A stretch of 50,201 bases of DNA from Acidobacteriota bacterium (GTDB lineage Bacteria > Acidobacteriota > Polarisedimenticolia > JACPZX01), in contig JACPZX010000065.1 in assembly GCA_016195325.1 (NCBI GenBank), positions 1 to 50,201 on the forward strand, given 5' to 3'. Both the position numbers and the translations under genes were made by a program. Shown piece after piece: positions 24,817 to 33,190 of the stretch. How positions within the stretch are numbered: position 1 is the stretch's first letter; each line of letters opens with the position of its first letter. Under the pieces are notes generated by a model. It was not told where the DNA came from. It did no database searches and saw nothing but the letters and a program-made list of their open reading frames with translations.

Positions 24817-26104
24817 GAGGACCTCCCTCCCGGGCCGCTTCCCCTCGAGACGCCGCCACCAGCTCTCGGCCCGTCAGGGGCTCGAGGGCCGCGAGGGCGG
24901 CGACGCGCGCGGCCCGCTGCGTCTCGTAGTCGATCTCGTAGGCCAGGACCGCCGAGAAGTCGTCGAGGAGCGTGAGGAAGTCGGCCCTCCCCACGCCATA
25001 GGCGGCCGACGCCGAATCGAGCGCGCTCAGGGACTGCGGGATGAGAGCTTCCCGGTAGAGGCTCGACAGCGTCCCCGCGCGCGATGCCCGCGCGGCGAGA
25101 TCGCGCACGCGCGCTGCGACATTCAGCCTCGCCGCAAGGACCTCCTGCTTCGACGCGTCCGTTTCGCTCCGCACCTGCGCGATCGCCTGAACCTGCTTGC
25201 GCTCGCGGTAGATCGGGAGCCGCAGGCCGAACGTTCCCATGACCATCGGAGGGATGCCGCCGCGATTCTGATAGGCCGCTCCCCAGATCAGATCGGGCTT
25301 GAGCTGCTTCCTCGCGAGATCGAGCCGCGCCTCGTCGCGGAGGACCGCCGCCTCCCGCTCGTGAATCTCGGGCGCGCGGGCCAGGGCCTCCGCTTCGAGC
25401 GCGCGCGGATCCATCTCCCCGGCCGGGACTGGAAGCTCGGTCGCCTCGGCGAGCGGACGATCCTCGATCCGTCCCGCCATCGTGTTGAGCACGGCGCCGG
25501 CGGAGAGCCTCTCCTGCCCGAGGCGCTCGACCTCGAGATCGAGCCGCGTGATCTCCGACTGCGCCCTCAGGACGTTTTCCAGAAGCCCCTCACCGGTCTC
25601 GTAGCGGGCGCGAGCCGTCTGCATGAGCGAGACGAGGAGACTCCGGCGCTCGCCCAGAATGGAGGCGCTCCGGTCGATCCTGTAGAGATCGGCGTAGGCC
25701 CCCTTGATCGCGGCGGCGACGCCCAGCCTGGCTGCCTCGAGGCGCGATCGAACCATCTCCACCTCGCGGCTCGCGACCTCGCCGCCCAGACGGAGCTTCC
25801 CCGGGAACGGGATCTCCTGAGTCCAGCCGAACGCCAGATTCGAGAACTCGCTCCGACCGAGCGTGAAGCCGGTGACCGTGTCGTTCAGGTAGGAGACGCT
25901 CACCACCGGGTCCGGCGGCACCTCGGCGATCCCAGGGACGAGGCGCGCCGCCTCCTGACGCAGCCGCAGCGCCGCGATCTCCGGGTTGTTCACCTCCGCC
26001 TCCCGCAGGAGCGCCGCGAGATCGAGCGGCGATGCCGCGATGGCGGAGAAGCGTGCGGCCGCCGCGAGTGTGAACGCGGCGAGGATCGTGCTGCGCTTTG
26101 ACAT
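24809..26104 (-). CDS. cusC: CusC-type outer-membrane factor (TolC family)
   Basis: 431 residues. Signal peptide M-S-K-R-S-T-I-L-A-A-F-T-L-A-A-A-A, no lipobox Cys. Two long helical hairpin repeats typical of outer-membrane efflux proteins, with N-N-P-E-I-A-A-L-R at the N-terminus, E-I-P-F-P-G-K-L-R-L in the first barrel segment and L-P-I-Y-R-E-R-K-Q in the second. ATG has GGGAGGGG four bases upstream. Forms the export duct with CusB and CusA. The end overlaps cusB by 8 bases. Confidence 0.93.
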   Translation of the reverse strand: MSKRSTILAAFTLAAAARFSAIAASPLDLAALLREAEVNNPEIAALRLRQEAARLVPGIAEVPPDPVVSVSYLNDTVTGFTLGRSEFSNLAFGWTQEIPFPGKLRLGGEVASREVEMVRSRLEAARLGVAAAIKGAYADLYRIDRSASILGERRSLLVSLMQTARARYETGEGLLENVLRAQSEITRLDLEVERLGQERLSAGAVLNTMAGRIEDRPLAEATELPVPAGEMDPRALEAEALARAPEIHEREAAVLRDEARLDLARKQLKPDLIWGAAYQNRGGIPPMVMGTFGLRLPIYRERKQVQAIAQVRSETDASKQEVLAARLNVAARVRDLAARASRAGTLSSLYREALIPQSLSALDSASAAYGVGRADFLTLLDDFSAVLAYEIDYETQRAARVAALAALEPLTGRELVAASRGEAAREGGPRE

Positions 26105-26222
26105 GACACCCCTCCCTGACGACGCTGCGATGGAAGTTCGGCTTCCTTCTCCACGAACGCGCCCCCGCGCACGCTCTGGCCGCGGCGGTCGCGATGCGAG
26201 ATCTCGGGGTGAAGGAGGACCC

Positions 26223-26248
26223 TCGCGGGGCGCGCTTCAGCCCCGCGA
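26223..26248 (-). terminator. Strong hairpin between the Cys-rich gene and cusC
   Basis: TCGCGGGGC / GCCCCGCGA, a perfect 9-bp stem with an 8-base loop, 8 bases after the stop of the Cys-rich gene. It may terminate that transcript or act as an attenuator before cusC. No U-tract. Confidence 0.45.
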
Positions 26249-26256
26249 CGCCGCGG

Positions 26257-26616
26257 TCAGATCAGGAGAGAGGCGTGGCGCAGGTAGAGAGGGACCTGGT
26301 CGGCAATCCGGGCGGCGAGCTCCGACGCGGGTGTCGACCCCGGGAACGACGACGGCGGCGTCACGATCGGCGGACCGGGGGCGTGGAGGGAATGCGACCG
26401 AGCGGCGATCGGGGCACTCGAATCCCCCGCGGCCGGCAGCGACTTTCCGTCGCAGCAGCAGGGCATGAGGGGACCGAGGGACTCGCCGGTGTCCTTGACG
26501 CAGCCGGCCATCGGGCATGCCGCGCGGCTCGCCGGGGTCGAGGGGAACGACGGGGCCAGGCCCGAGGCGAGAACGGCCGCGCACAGGACCGCGATCTCGA
26601 GGCGCCCGTGTTTCAT
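26257..26616 (-). CDS. Small secreted Cys-rich protein
   Basis: 119 residues. N-terminal hydrophobic stretch L-E-I-A-V-L-C-A-A-V-L-A-S-G-L-A-P fits a signal peptide. The centre has A-C-P-M-A-G-C and P-C-C-C-D-G-K, five Cys in under 25 residues, a plausible metal or redox site. The C-terminal part is Ser/Pro-rich with a possible amphipathic helix. Position ahead of cusC on the same strand suggests a role in metal handling, but a hairpin separates them. Weak ribosome binding site. Family not recognised. Confidence 0.65.
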   Translation of the reverse strand: MKHGRLEIAVLCAAVLASGLAPSFPSTPASRAACPMAGCVKDTGESLGPLMPCCCDGKSLPAAGDSSAPIAARSHSLHAPGPPIVTPPSSFPGSTPASELAARIADQVPLYLRHASLLI

Positions 26617-26752
26617 GTCGTGAACCTATACCTCGATCGGAAGGACATCAAGCCTTCGACAGCGAATTCCGTGCCTCCCCCGGGCGCGGCCACCCCCGTT
26701 TCCGATACAATCCGGCCTCACGGGCTTCGGGACGCGGGAGGAGGAGATCGCC

Positions 26753-27832
26753 ATGAAGCGACGCGACTTCATCGTCAGAGGGGCCGCGGGTGCGGGAGCC
26801 GCCGCACTCGGCGTCATTTCCCGCGCGGGGGCCGAGGCCGGGACGGCCGGGACGGCGCCCGCGGCCGCCGGGGGGGATGGGGTCCGCCCCCTCGTCATCT
26901 CGAGCGGCAACGGGCTCAAGGCCACCGAGAAGGCGATGGAGGTCCTCAAGTCGGGGGGCTCCTCCCTCGACGCCGTGATCGCGGGGGTGAACCGCGTCGA
27001 GGAGGATCCGAACGACATCACCGTCGGCCTCGGCGGCCTGCCGAACGAGCGCGGCGTCGTCGAGCTGGACGCCTCCGTGATGCACGGGCCGTCGGGACGA
27101 GCCGGCGCGGTCGGCTCGCTCCACAACATCGTCTATCCCTCGCGCGTCGCGCGCCTCGTGATGGAGCAGACCGACCACGTCCTCCTCGTGGGCGACGGGG
27201 CTCTCGACTTCGCGAAGGCGGAGGGGTTCAAGGAGGAGAACCTCCTCACCGAGCGATCGAGGAAGATCTGGCTCTGGTGGCGCCAGACCCTCTCTCCCAA
27301 GGACGACTGGATCGCGCCGCCGGAGTCCGAGTGGCCCGAAGAGGTGAAGGAGTACGTCCGCACCTACGGCACGATCAACTGCTCGGCCATCGACCTCAAC
27401 GGAGATCTCTCGGGGGTCACGACGACGTCGGGTCTCTTCTTCAAGATGCCCGGGCGCGTCGGCGACTCGCCCATCATCGGGGCGGGCCTCTACGTGGACA
27501 ACGAGGTGGGAGCCTGCGGATCCACGGGGCGGGGCGAGGAGGTGATCCTCGCCGCCGGATCGGCGTCCGTCATCGAGAACCTGAGGCGCGGGATGTCCCC
27601 TGAGGAGGCCGGGCTCGACGTCCTCAAGCGCGTCGTCGCCCGGGCGAAGAAGCTCCCCAGAATCCTCAAGGCCGACGGGACCCCGGACTTCAACGTGAAC
27701 TTCTACGTCCTCGATCGCAAGGGTCGCTACGCCGGGTGCGCGATCTGGAGCCAGTCGTTCTTCACGGTGCACGACGGCCACGAGAACCGGCGTCTCGAAT
27801 CGGCCTACCTCCTGAAGAAGAAGACGGCGTAG
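26753..27832 (+). CDS. Glycosylasparaginase (N4-(beta-N-acetylglucosaminyl)-L-asparaginase family), Tat-like signal
   Basis: 359 residues, Ntn-hydrolase. The N-terminus M-K-R-R-D-F-I-V-R-G-A-A-G-A-G-A-A-A-L-G is a twin-arginine-type signal. S-G-N-G-L-K-A-T-E-K-A and P-N-D-I-T-V-G-L-G-G-L-P-N are typical of the alpha chain. Y-G-T-I-N-C holds Thr207, which becomes the N-terminal nucleophile after self-cleavage; G-A-G-L-Y-V-D-N-E-V-G-A and S-T-G-R-G-E-E follow in the beta chain. Splits the Asn-GlcNAc bond of glycoprotein fragments or related beta-aspartyl compounds. GGAGGAGGAG precedes the ATG. Confidence 0.92.
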   Translation: MKRRDFIVRGAAGAGAAALGVISRAGAEAGTAGTAPAAAGGDGVRPLVISSGNGLKATEKAMEVLKSGGSSLDAVIAGVNRVEEDPNDITVGLGGLPNERGVVELDASVMHGPSGRAGAVGSLHNIVYPSRVARLVMEQTDHVLLVGDGALDFAKAEGFKEENLLTERSRKIWLWWRQTLSPKDDWIAPPESEWPEEVKEYVRTYGTINCSAIDLNGDLSGVTTTSGLFFKMPGRVGDSPIIGAGLYVDNEVGACGSTGRGEEVILAAGSASVIENLRRGMSPEEAGLDVLKRVVARAKKLPRILKADGTPDFNVNFYVLDRKGRYAGCAIWSQSFFTVHDGHENRRLESAYLLKKKTA

Positions 27833-27845
27833 GCGCGGGGCCGGC

Positions 27846-29072
27846 GTGATCGCGGATGAAGCCCGCCCGAGACTGAGGCCTGTCGAGGCCTTCCCCGTGG
27901 AAGCGGAGGGGCGCCGGGCGGTCGCGATCCGGGATCCCTCGGGGATGACCGACTCGGTCCTCGTCGTCTCCCCCGAGACGATCTTCGTCCTCTCGTGCTT
28001 CGACGGCCGGAGCACGCTCAGGGACGTGCAGGCGGAGTGCACCCGGAAGTTCGGCGAGATCGTCCCTCTCGACCAGATCCGCGACCTCGCGGAGGCGATC
28101 GACGAGGCGCTGATGCTCGACAGCGAGGCGTTCCGGGCGCGGGTGGCCGAGATCGAGCGCGCCTTCCGCGCCTCCCCCGTCCGCCCTGCCGCCCATGCCG
28201 GAGGCGCCTACGAGGGGGACCCCGATCTCCTCCGCGCGGGGCTCGCGGGCCTTCTCGCCGCCGCCCCCGCCGCGCCGCTTCCCCCGGGGAAGATCGCCGG
28301 CCTCATCGCGCCGCACATCGATCTGCACCGCGGCGGCGAAGGGTACGGGGCCGCCTACGCGGCCCTCGCCGCGGACCGCGACGCCGCGACGTTCGTCGTC
28401 CTCGGCACCGCGCACCAGGCCCCTCCCGAGATGTACGTCGCGACGCGCAAAGCCTACGCGACCCCCCTCGGCGAGGTCCCGGCCGACACCCATCTTCTCG
28501 ACGCGATCGCGGCGAGGGTCGGGGATCGCCTCTTCCGTGAGGAGCTGGTCCACCGCAAGGAGCACTCGATCGAGTTCCAGGCGGTCTGGCTGCGCCATCT
28601 CTTCCCGGCCAGGGAGATCCGGATGGTCCCCATCCTCTGCTCGTCCTTCCACGAGTGCGTCGCGTCGGGAAGGTCCCCGCTCGAGGACGCGCGGATCTCG
28701 GACTTCGTCTCCGCGCTCCGGGAAGCGATTGAGGGGCGCGGCGACGTCCGGCTGATCGCCGGCGCGGATCTCGCCCACCTCGGCACGCGCTTCGGCGATC
28801 CCCTCACCGTCAGCGAGGCCGACACCGCGTCGTGCGCCCACGCCGACCGGCAGGCGCTCGCCGCAACGGCTCGCCGGGATCCCGAGGCCTTCTTCCGGGG
28901 GATCGCGGACGAAGGGGATCGCCGGCGCGTCTGCGGGATCTCCGCCATCTACACGCTCCTGCATGCTCTCCCGAGGGCGGCCCGCGGCACGCTCCTCCAC
29001 TACGGCCAGGCGCTGGACGAGGAGGCCACCACCTTCGTCTCCTTCGCCTCGATGGCCTTCACCACCCCCTGA
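27846..29072 (+). CDS. amrB: Memo-like protein (AmmeMemoRadiSam system protein B)
   Basis: 408 residues from a GTG 13 bases after the previous stop; weak ribosome binding site. Residues about 115-408 are the Memo fold. I-A-P-H-I-D-L-H-R-G-G, V-L-G-T-A-H-Q-A, E-H-S-I-E-F-Q and V-C-G-I-S-A-I-Y contain the His/Cys residues that form a dioxygenase-like non-heme iron pocket in this superfamily. An N-terminal extension of about 110 residues (V-S-P-E-T-I-F-V-L-S-C-F-D-G-R-S-T-L-R-D-V) looks like a PqqD-like winged-helix domain. The usual partners, an AMMECR1 protein and a radical SAM enzyme, are not in the window. Confidence 0.88.
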   Translation: MIADEARPRLRPVEAFPVEAEGRRAVAIRDPSGMTDSVLVVSPETIFVLSCFDGRSTLRDVQAECTRKFGEIVPLDQIRDLAEAIDEALMLDSEAFRARVAEIERAFRASPVRPAAHAGGAYEGDPDLLRAGLAGLLAAAPAAPLPPGKIAGLIAPHIDLHRGGEGYGAAYAALAADRDAATFVVLGTAHQAPPEMYVATRKAYATPLGEVPADTHLLDAIAARVGDRLFREELVHRKEHSIEFQAVWLRHLFPAREIRMVPILCSSFHECVASGRSPLEDARISDFVSALREAIEGRGDVRLIAGADLAHLGTRFGDPLTVSEADTASCAHADRQALAATARRDPEAFFRGIADEGDRRRVCGISAIYTLLHALPRAARGTLLHYGQALDEEATTFVSFASMAFTTP

Positions 29073-29087
29073 TCCCGGCGCCGCGCC

Positions 29088-29116
29088 TTGATGGGCGGAG
29101 GTTCCTCCGTTATTCT
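29088..29116 (+). promoter_or_regulatory. Predicted promoter of the thiolase gene
   Basis: TTGATG (29088-29093), 17-base spacer, TATTCT (29111-29116), 62 bases before the ATG at 29179, which has a GGAGG site. Confidence 0.5.
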
Positions 29117-29178
29117 GGGGATCCCGCGAGACACCTGCATCGCGCGCGATCGGCGCGCATCGAGCCTGGAGGCCCGGA

Positions 29179-30332
29179 ATGAAGCTCTCCCGACCCGTCT
29201 ACGTCGTCGGCGGCGCCCACACGCCGTTTCTCGGCAAGCACCATCCCGACTTCATCTGGAAGGGGCACCCGGATTTCGGGAAGAGAAGCAACCCGACGAT
29301 CGAGGAGCATCTCCACCGGGCCGTGCACGAGGCTCTCTCGCGGACCGGCGTCCCCGCGACGGCGATCCAGAAGGGGTACGTCGGCAACTTCACCGGGGAG
29401 ATCTTCGTGCAGCAGGGGCATCTGGGAGCCTCCCTCGCGGCCGCCGACCCCGCCTTCAAGTTCAAGCCCTTCTCCCGCGTCGAAGGGGCCTGCGCCAGCG
29501 GCGGGCTCGCCCTCACGTCGGGAGTGGACGCGATCGGCGCCGGCCTCGACGTCGTGATCGTGACAGGGGTTGAGGTGCAGACGACCCTCTCCGCGAAGGA
29601 GGGGGCCGACGCCCTCGCGCGCGCCGCGCACTATGCGACGCAGCGATCGATCGACCCGTTCACCTTCCCCTGCCTCTTCGCGCGGCGGGCCAAGGCGTAC
29701 CGCCGGGCCTTCTCGCTGAGCGAGGCGGACCTCGCCGAGATCGTCCTCAAGGCGTACGGCAACGCGAACAAGAACCCCTTCGCCCACATGCGCGCTTTCA
29801 AGATGACCCCCGAGAACGCGCGCGCCTCCTCCGACAGGAACCCGAACTTCCTCGACAACGCCGAGTACCGCGACTTCATGAAGGTCAGCGACTGCTCGCA
29901 GGTCAGTGACGGCGCCTCGTGCGCGATCCTCGCCTCCGACGCGGGGCTTCTGAAGCTCGGCAAGCGACGCGCCTCGGCGGTCGAGATCCTCTCCTACGGG
30001 CACGCCACGTCGCCGAGGTGCACGACTGCTTCAGCATCGCCGAGGTCATGATGTACGAGGCCCTGGGCTTCGCGGCGAAGGGTGAAGGGATCCGCCTCGT
30101 GAAGGACGGCACGACGAAGATCGGCGGCCGCGTCCCCGTGAACACCGGCGGCGGCCTCCTCGCCTTCGGCCATCCGGTGGGGGCGACGGGGGTGAAGCAG
30201 GCGGTCGAGATATTCCGCCAGATGAAGGGGCTCTGCGCCGACTATCAGATGGCTCCGGCTCCGCCCCTGGGGATCAGCGCCAACATGGGGGGGGACGATC
30301 GGACGTCCGTGGTGACGATTTACCGGAGCTGA
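29179..30332 (+). pseudogene. Thiolase (acetyl-CoA acetyltransferase, SCP2 type) interrupted by an internal deletion with frameshift
   Basis: Codons from 29179 to about 30015 encode an SCP2-type thiolase N-terminal part, with the active-site Cys in V-E-G-A-C-A-S-G-G-L and a normal run to E-I-L-S-Y-G-H-A-T-S-P. The homologous C-terminal part then resumes in another frame: V-A-E-V-H-D-C-F-S-I-A-E-V-M (catalytic His), G-G-G-L-L-A-F-G-H-P-V-G-A-T-G and the end at 30332. The 35-45 residues that intact relatives have between these blocks are missing. ACGTCGCC at the joint fits both sides (Ala-Thr-Ser-Pro and Asp-Val-Ala), as expected for deletion between short repeats. Broken gene, or an assembly collapse. 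Confidence 0.8.
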
Positions 30333-30350
30333 GCGGGGCGCCGCCGCGGC

Positions 30351-31196
30351 TCAGTCCGCCGTCGGGCCGAGCTCCGACTGCCTCACGCGGATCTCCTGCA
30401 TCCGCCGCTCGATCGGCCCGAGCTGGTCGTCGACCGCCCGGATCTGCGCGCGCAGATCCTCGATCGCCTTCTTCGTCGGCGACTCGTAGTTGCTCAGCCC
30501 CGCGGGAGGGGCATTCGCCGCCTTCGCCTCGAGGGCGGCGAGATCTCCCGAGAGCCTCTCCCGGCTCGCCGCAAACCCCGACTGGACCTGCTTCAGATCC
30601 GCCATCTCCTTCGCGAGGGAGGCGAGGAGCGAGGCCGTCTCCTTCGGGTCCGCCGGCTTCGCCGCCGGCGCGCCGGACGGGGCGGGAGCGGGCGACTCCG
30701 GAGAGGCGCCCTCGGCCGATGTCGTCACACGGGCATGCCCTCCGCCCACCAGCTTGAGCGAGAGGACGCCGTCGCTGCGCGTGGCCGAGCGCCCGCGCCC
30801 CGGCGTGACGACGTCCGGAGTCCCCGCCGCCGGCGACGCTTGCGGTGCCGGAGCGGCCTTCGGTGGAGGTGGAGCGTTGAATCGCTCGGTGGCGGGCCAG
30901 TCGATCGCCTTCGCAGGGTAGACGGCGGTGTCGCCGCTCGGGAAGAGCTTCAGGAGCACCTTTTCCCCCTGCGGCGACGGCTTCTCCGTCACGTCGATCC
31001 GGTGGCCGTCGAGGGTGATGAGGGAGTACGCCGGCTTCGCGTCGTCCGCAAAGCCCGCGACGCCGGTCAGAGCGAGCGCGATCGCGACGAGGAGCGCGAT
31101 CGCGGCGGCGTCAGGTGACGGCTTCGCGCGACGCGTAGACGAATCTCTTGAGGCTCTGGAAATCGGTCTCGCTGAGGTTGACGAAGTAAAGGCCAT
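30351..31196 (-). CDS. Secreted hypothetical protein with C-terminal coiled coil
   Basis: 281 residues from an ATG at 31196 that has GGGAG six bases upstream but overlaps the PilZ gene by 86 bases. No standard start lies nearer the hydrophobic segment A-I-A-L-L-V-A-I-A-L-A-L-T-G-V-A-G-F-A-D (about residues 33-52), so the start is uncertain. The mature part begins Y-S-L-I-T-L-D-G-H-R-I-D-V-T-E, a small beta domain, followed by a Pro/Ala linker. The end is a charged helix (E-M-A-D-L-K-Q-V-Q...I-E-D-L-R-A-Q-I-R-A-V-D-D-Q-L) with coiled-coil character. Function unknown. Confidence 0.65.
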   Translation of the reverse strand: MAFTSSTSARPISRASRDSSTRRAKPSPDAAAIALLVAIALALTGVAGFADDAKPAYSLITLDGHRIDVTEKPSPQGEKVLLKLFPSGDTAVYPAKAIDWPATERFNAPPPPKAAPAPQASPAAGTPDVVTPGRGRSATRSDGVLSLKLVGGGHARVTTSAEGASPESPAPAPSGAPAAKPADPKETASLLASLAKEMADLKQVQSGFAASRERLSGDLAALEAKAANAPPAGLSNYESPTKKAIEDLRAQIRAVDDQLGPIERRMQEIRVRQSELGPTAD

Positions 31197-31479
31197 AGCG
31201 CCACTCCCTCGATCCTGGTTCGGGTGAGTCCACCCGGACGACGACGGCGTCGGTGTCGATGAGGCTTTCTCCCTCTCCGCCCGCCGGAGGGAGGTAGATG
31301 CGGCAACCCACCTGGGCCTTGAGCGGCAGGTCCAGCTCGCAGCGGCAGCAGCTCCCGCTGGCGCTGAGGTCGTACGTCTCGCCCCGCCGCCAGTGCGCGC
31401 CGCGGAGAGGGTATTGGATGTCCACGCGAAGTCTGACGGCAATGCGGGGATCGAGACGCGGCTTGCCTTCCGCTGCCAC
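31111..31479 (-). CDS. PilZ-domain protein (c-di-GMP receptor-like)
   Basis: 122 residues from a GTG with GGAGG upstream. R-I-A-V-R-L-R-V near the N-terminus and Y-D-L-S-A-S-G about 25 residues later are the two PilZ nucleotide-binding motifs (RxxxR-like and D/NxSxxG). The rest is the six-stranded barrel, ending Y-G-L-Y-F-V-N-L and a helix. Stand-alone PilZ proteins bind c-di-GMP and change partner activity; two HD-GYP c-di-GMP phosphodiesterase-type genes lie 3-6 kb downstream. Confidence 0.88.
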   Translation of the reverse strand: MAAEGKPRLDPRIAVRLRVDIQYPLRGAHWRRGETYDLSASGSCCRCELDLPLKAQVGCRIYLPPAGGEGESLIDTDAVVVRVDSPEPGSREWRYGLYFVNLSETDFQSLKRFVYASREAVT

Positions 31480-31532
31480 TTCACCTCCGCTCGAGTTCGC
31501 TGAATTCCATCCGGCCGGGCCGGCGAGCGCTT

Positions 31533-31562
31533 ATTATACGGTCCATCACGACGGGCCATCAA
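31533..31562 (-). promoter_or_regulatory. Predicted promoter of the pilZ gene
   Basis: Minus-strand -35 TTGATG (31557-31562), 18-base spacer, perfect -10 TATAAT (31533-31538). The 108-base gap to the divergent binding-protein gene shows no recognisable cobalamin riboswitch. Confidence 0.6.
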
Positions 31563-31587
31563 CCGAGGGCGTTTCCGGGGGATCGAC

Positions 31588-32511
31588 ATGCGGGTGCTCT
31601 GCACACGAATTCTCTGCGCCGTGGCGCTTCCGCTCACGCTCGCGGCGAGCACCGCGATACCCGCGGCCCCCGACGCCCGCACCGTCACCGACGCGGTGGG
31701 GCGGAAGGTCCGCGTCCCCGCGCGGCCCGAGCGCATCATCTCTCTCGCGCCGAACCTCACCGACATCCTGGGGGATCTCGGCGTGGGCTCGCGCCTCGTG
31801 GGCGTCACCGACTTCTGCAAGCCGCCGGCAGGATCCTCCCCCGCGCGCGTCGGCGGCCTCATGAACCCCGACCTCGAGAAGATCGTGTCCTTGAAGCCCG
31901 ACCTCGTCGTCGCGACCACGTCCGGGAACTACGTCGAGGACCGGGATCGGATGGAGAGGATCGGCATCCCCGTCTACACCTGCGACACGCCGTCGGTGGA
32001 GTCGATCCTCTCCACGATCTCGGAGCTCGGCGACGTCACGGGCGCCGACGAGGCGGCGGGGCGCGTCGTGGCGTCTCTCCGGGCGCGGCTCGAGGCGGTG
32101 GCGAAGCGGGTGGCGGGGGTCTCACGACCTCGCGTGCTGTTCGTGCTGTGGGGGGACCCCCTGCTCGTGCCCGGGAAGGGGACGTTCATGAGCGACGCTC
32201 TCGAACGGGCGGGGGCCGACTCGATCTCGAAGGACCTCTCTGCGCGCTGGGCGGAGGTGGATCTCGAGACGGTCATCTCGAGGCATCCGGAGATCCTCCT
32301 CACCGTCCCGGACAACGCGGCCTTCGCGAAGGAAATCGCCTCGAAGCCGGGATGGTCGGAGGTCGCGGCGGTCAAGTCGGGGCGGGTTCACGTGCTGTCG
32401 ACGGACATCCTTCAGCCGGGGCCGAGGATCGTGGACGCGATCGAGGAGATCGCGGGGATTCTTCACCCGATCGGCCACCCGATCAGCGGTACTTCCGCAG
32501 CACCCCGATGA
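31588..32511 (+). CDS. Periplasmic substrate-binding protein of BtuF/FhuD type
   Basis: 307 residues, signal peptide M-R-V-L-C-T-R-I-L-C-A-V-A-L-P-L-T-L-A-A-S. Class III binding fold: V-T-D-A-V-G-R-K-V-R-V-P-A-R-P-E-R-I-I-S-L-A-P-N-L-T-D-I-L is the standard start of vitamin B12 or ferric-chelate binding proteins. L-K-P-D-L-V-V and L-F-V-L-W-G-D-P-L mark the two lobes. Periplasmic capture of cobalamin-like or iron-chelate ligand for an ABC importer; permease and ATPase genes are not adjacent. GGGGG precedes the ATG. The 3' end overlaps the convergent lexA by 29 bases. Confidence 0.87.
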   Translation: MRVLCTRILCAVALPLTLAASTAIPAAPDARTVTDAVGRKVRVPARPERIISLAPNLTDILGDLGVGSRLVGVTDFCKPPAGSSPARVGGLMNPDLEKIVSLKPDLVVATTSGNYVEDRDRMERIGIPVYTCDTPSVESILSTISELGDVTGADEAAGRVVASLRARLEAVAKRVAGVSRPRVLFVLWGDPLLVPGKGTFMSDALERAGADSISKDLSARWAEVDLETVISRHPEILLTVPDNAAFAKEIASKPGWSEVAAVKSGRVHVLSTDILQPGPRIVDAIEEIAGILHPIGHPISGTSAAPR

Positions 32512-33106
32512 CCGCCCCCTGCACCTTGACCCGGCTCGCGTCGTAGACGAAGGGCTTCAGGTCGTCGTTGGCTGGCTGGAGCCTGACGCGGCTCCCCTCG
32601 CGGTAGAACTTCTTGAGCGTCGCCTCCTCGCCGTCGATGAGGGCGACGACGAGATCTCCCTCCCTCACGCGCGGGCGGTCCTCGCAGATCACGTAGTCGC
32701 CGTCCCGGATCTGCTCCTTGATCATCGAGTCGCCGCGGACCTCGAGGACGAAGGTGCGGTTCTTCCCGACCATGTCCTCGGGGATGGCGATCTGCTCGTG
32801 CTGCTCGATCGCCTCGATGGGAAAACCGGCGGCGACGCGGCCGATGAGCGGGACGCGGATGGCCCTCACGCTCATCGACTTCTCGGTGAGATCGAGGGAT
32901 CGGTTCGCGTTCCAGACGCGCGTCACGAACCCCTTCTTCTGGAGGTTCTCGACGTGTTTGTGGACCGTGGCGACCGACGAGAGGCCGAAGTTCTCGCCGA
33001 TCTCGACCAGGCTCGGCGAATACCCCTTCTCGTCGACGAACCTCGAGATGAAGTCGAGGACTTCCTTCTGGCGCTTGGTGAGGATTCTGGGAAGCTCTTT
33101 GGCCAT
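32483..33106 (-). CDS. lexA: LexA repressor
   Basis: 207 residues, SOS master repressor. N-terminal winged helix L-T-K-R-Q-K-E-V-L-D-F-I and Y-S-P-S-L-V-E-I-G-E-N-F-G-L-S-S. Self-cleavage site A93-G94 (V-A-A-G-F-P), catalytic Ser127 in G-D-S-M-I and Lys165 in E-A-T-L-K-K. RecA filament triggers cleavage after DNA damage (family knowledge). The recognition helix differs from the E. coli type, so the operator is probably not the E. coli SOS box. 84 bases downstream of the tudor-like gene, with its own promoter. Confidence 0.97.
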   Translation of the reverse strand: MAKELPRILTKRQKEVLDFISRFVDEKGYSPSLVEIGENFGLSSVATVHKHVENLQKKGFVTRVWNANRSLDLTEKSMSVRAIRVPLIGRVAAGFPIEAIEQHEQIAIPEDMVGKNRTFVLEVRGDSMIKEQIRDGDYVICEDRPRVREGDLVVALIDGEEATLKKFYREGSRVRLQPANDDLKPFVYDASRVKVQGAVIGVLRKYR

Positions 33107-33152
33107 GACTCCTCGCTACGTGTTGGCCTCCGCGGAAGGCGAAAGCGAGGAG

Positions 33153-33181
33153 AGTGTATGTAAATCGAAAGTCGAGATCAA
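33153..33181 (-). promoter_or_regulatory. Predicted lexA promoter
   Basis: Minus-strand -35 TTGATC (33176-33181), 17-base spacer, -10 TACACT (33153-33158). The spacer contains a small palindrome TCGA-CTT-TCGA that could be a LexA site (low confidence). Confidence 0.5.
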
Positions 33182-33190
33182 GGCAAAATG

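Noticed and set aside
31480-31587. Cobalamin riboswitch upstream of the BtuF-like gene
   Set aside because: The leader is only about 100 bases and no conserved B12-box-like segment is visible.
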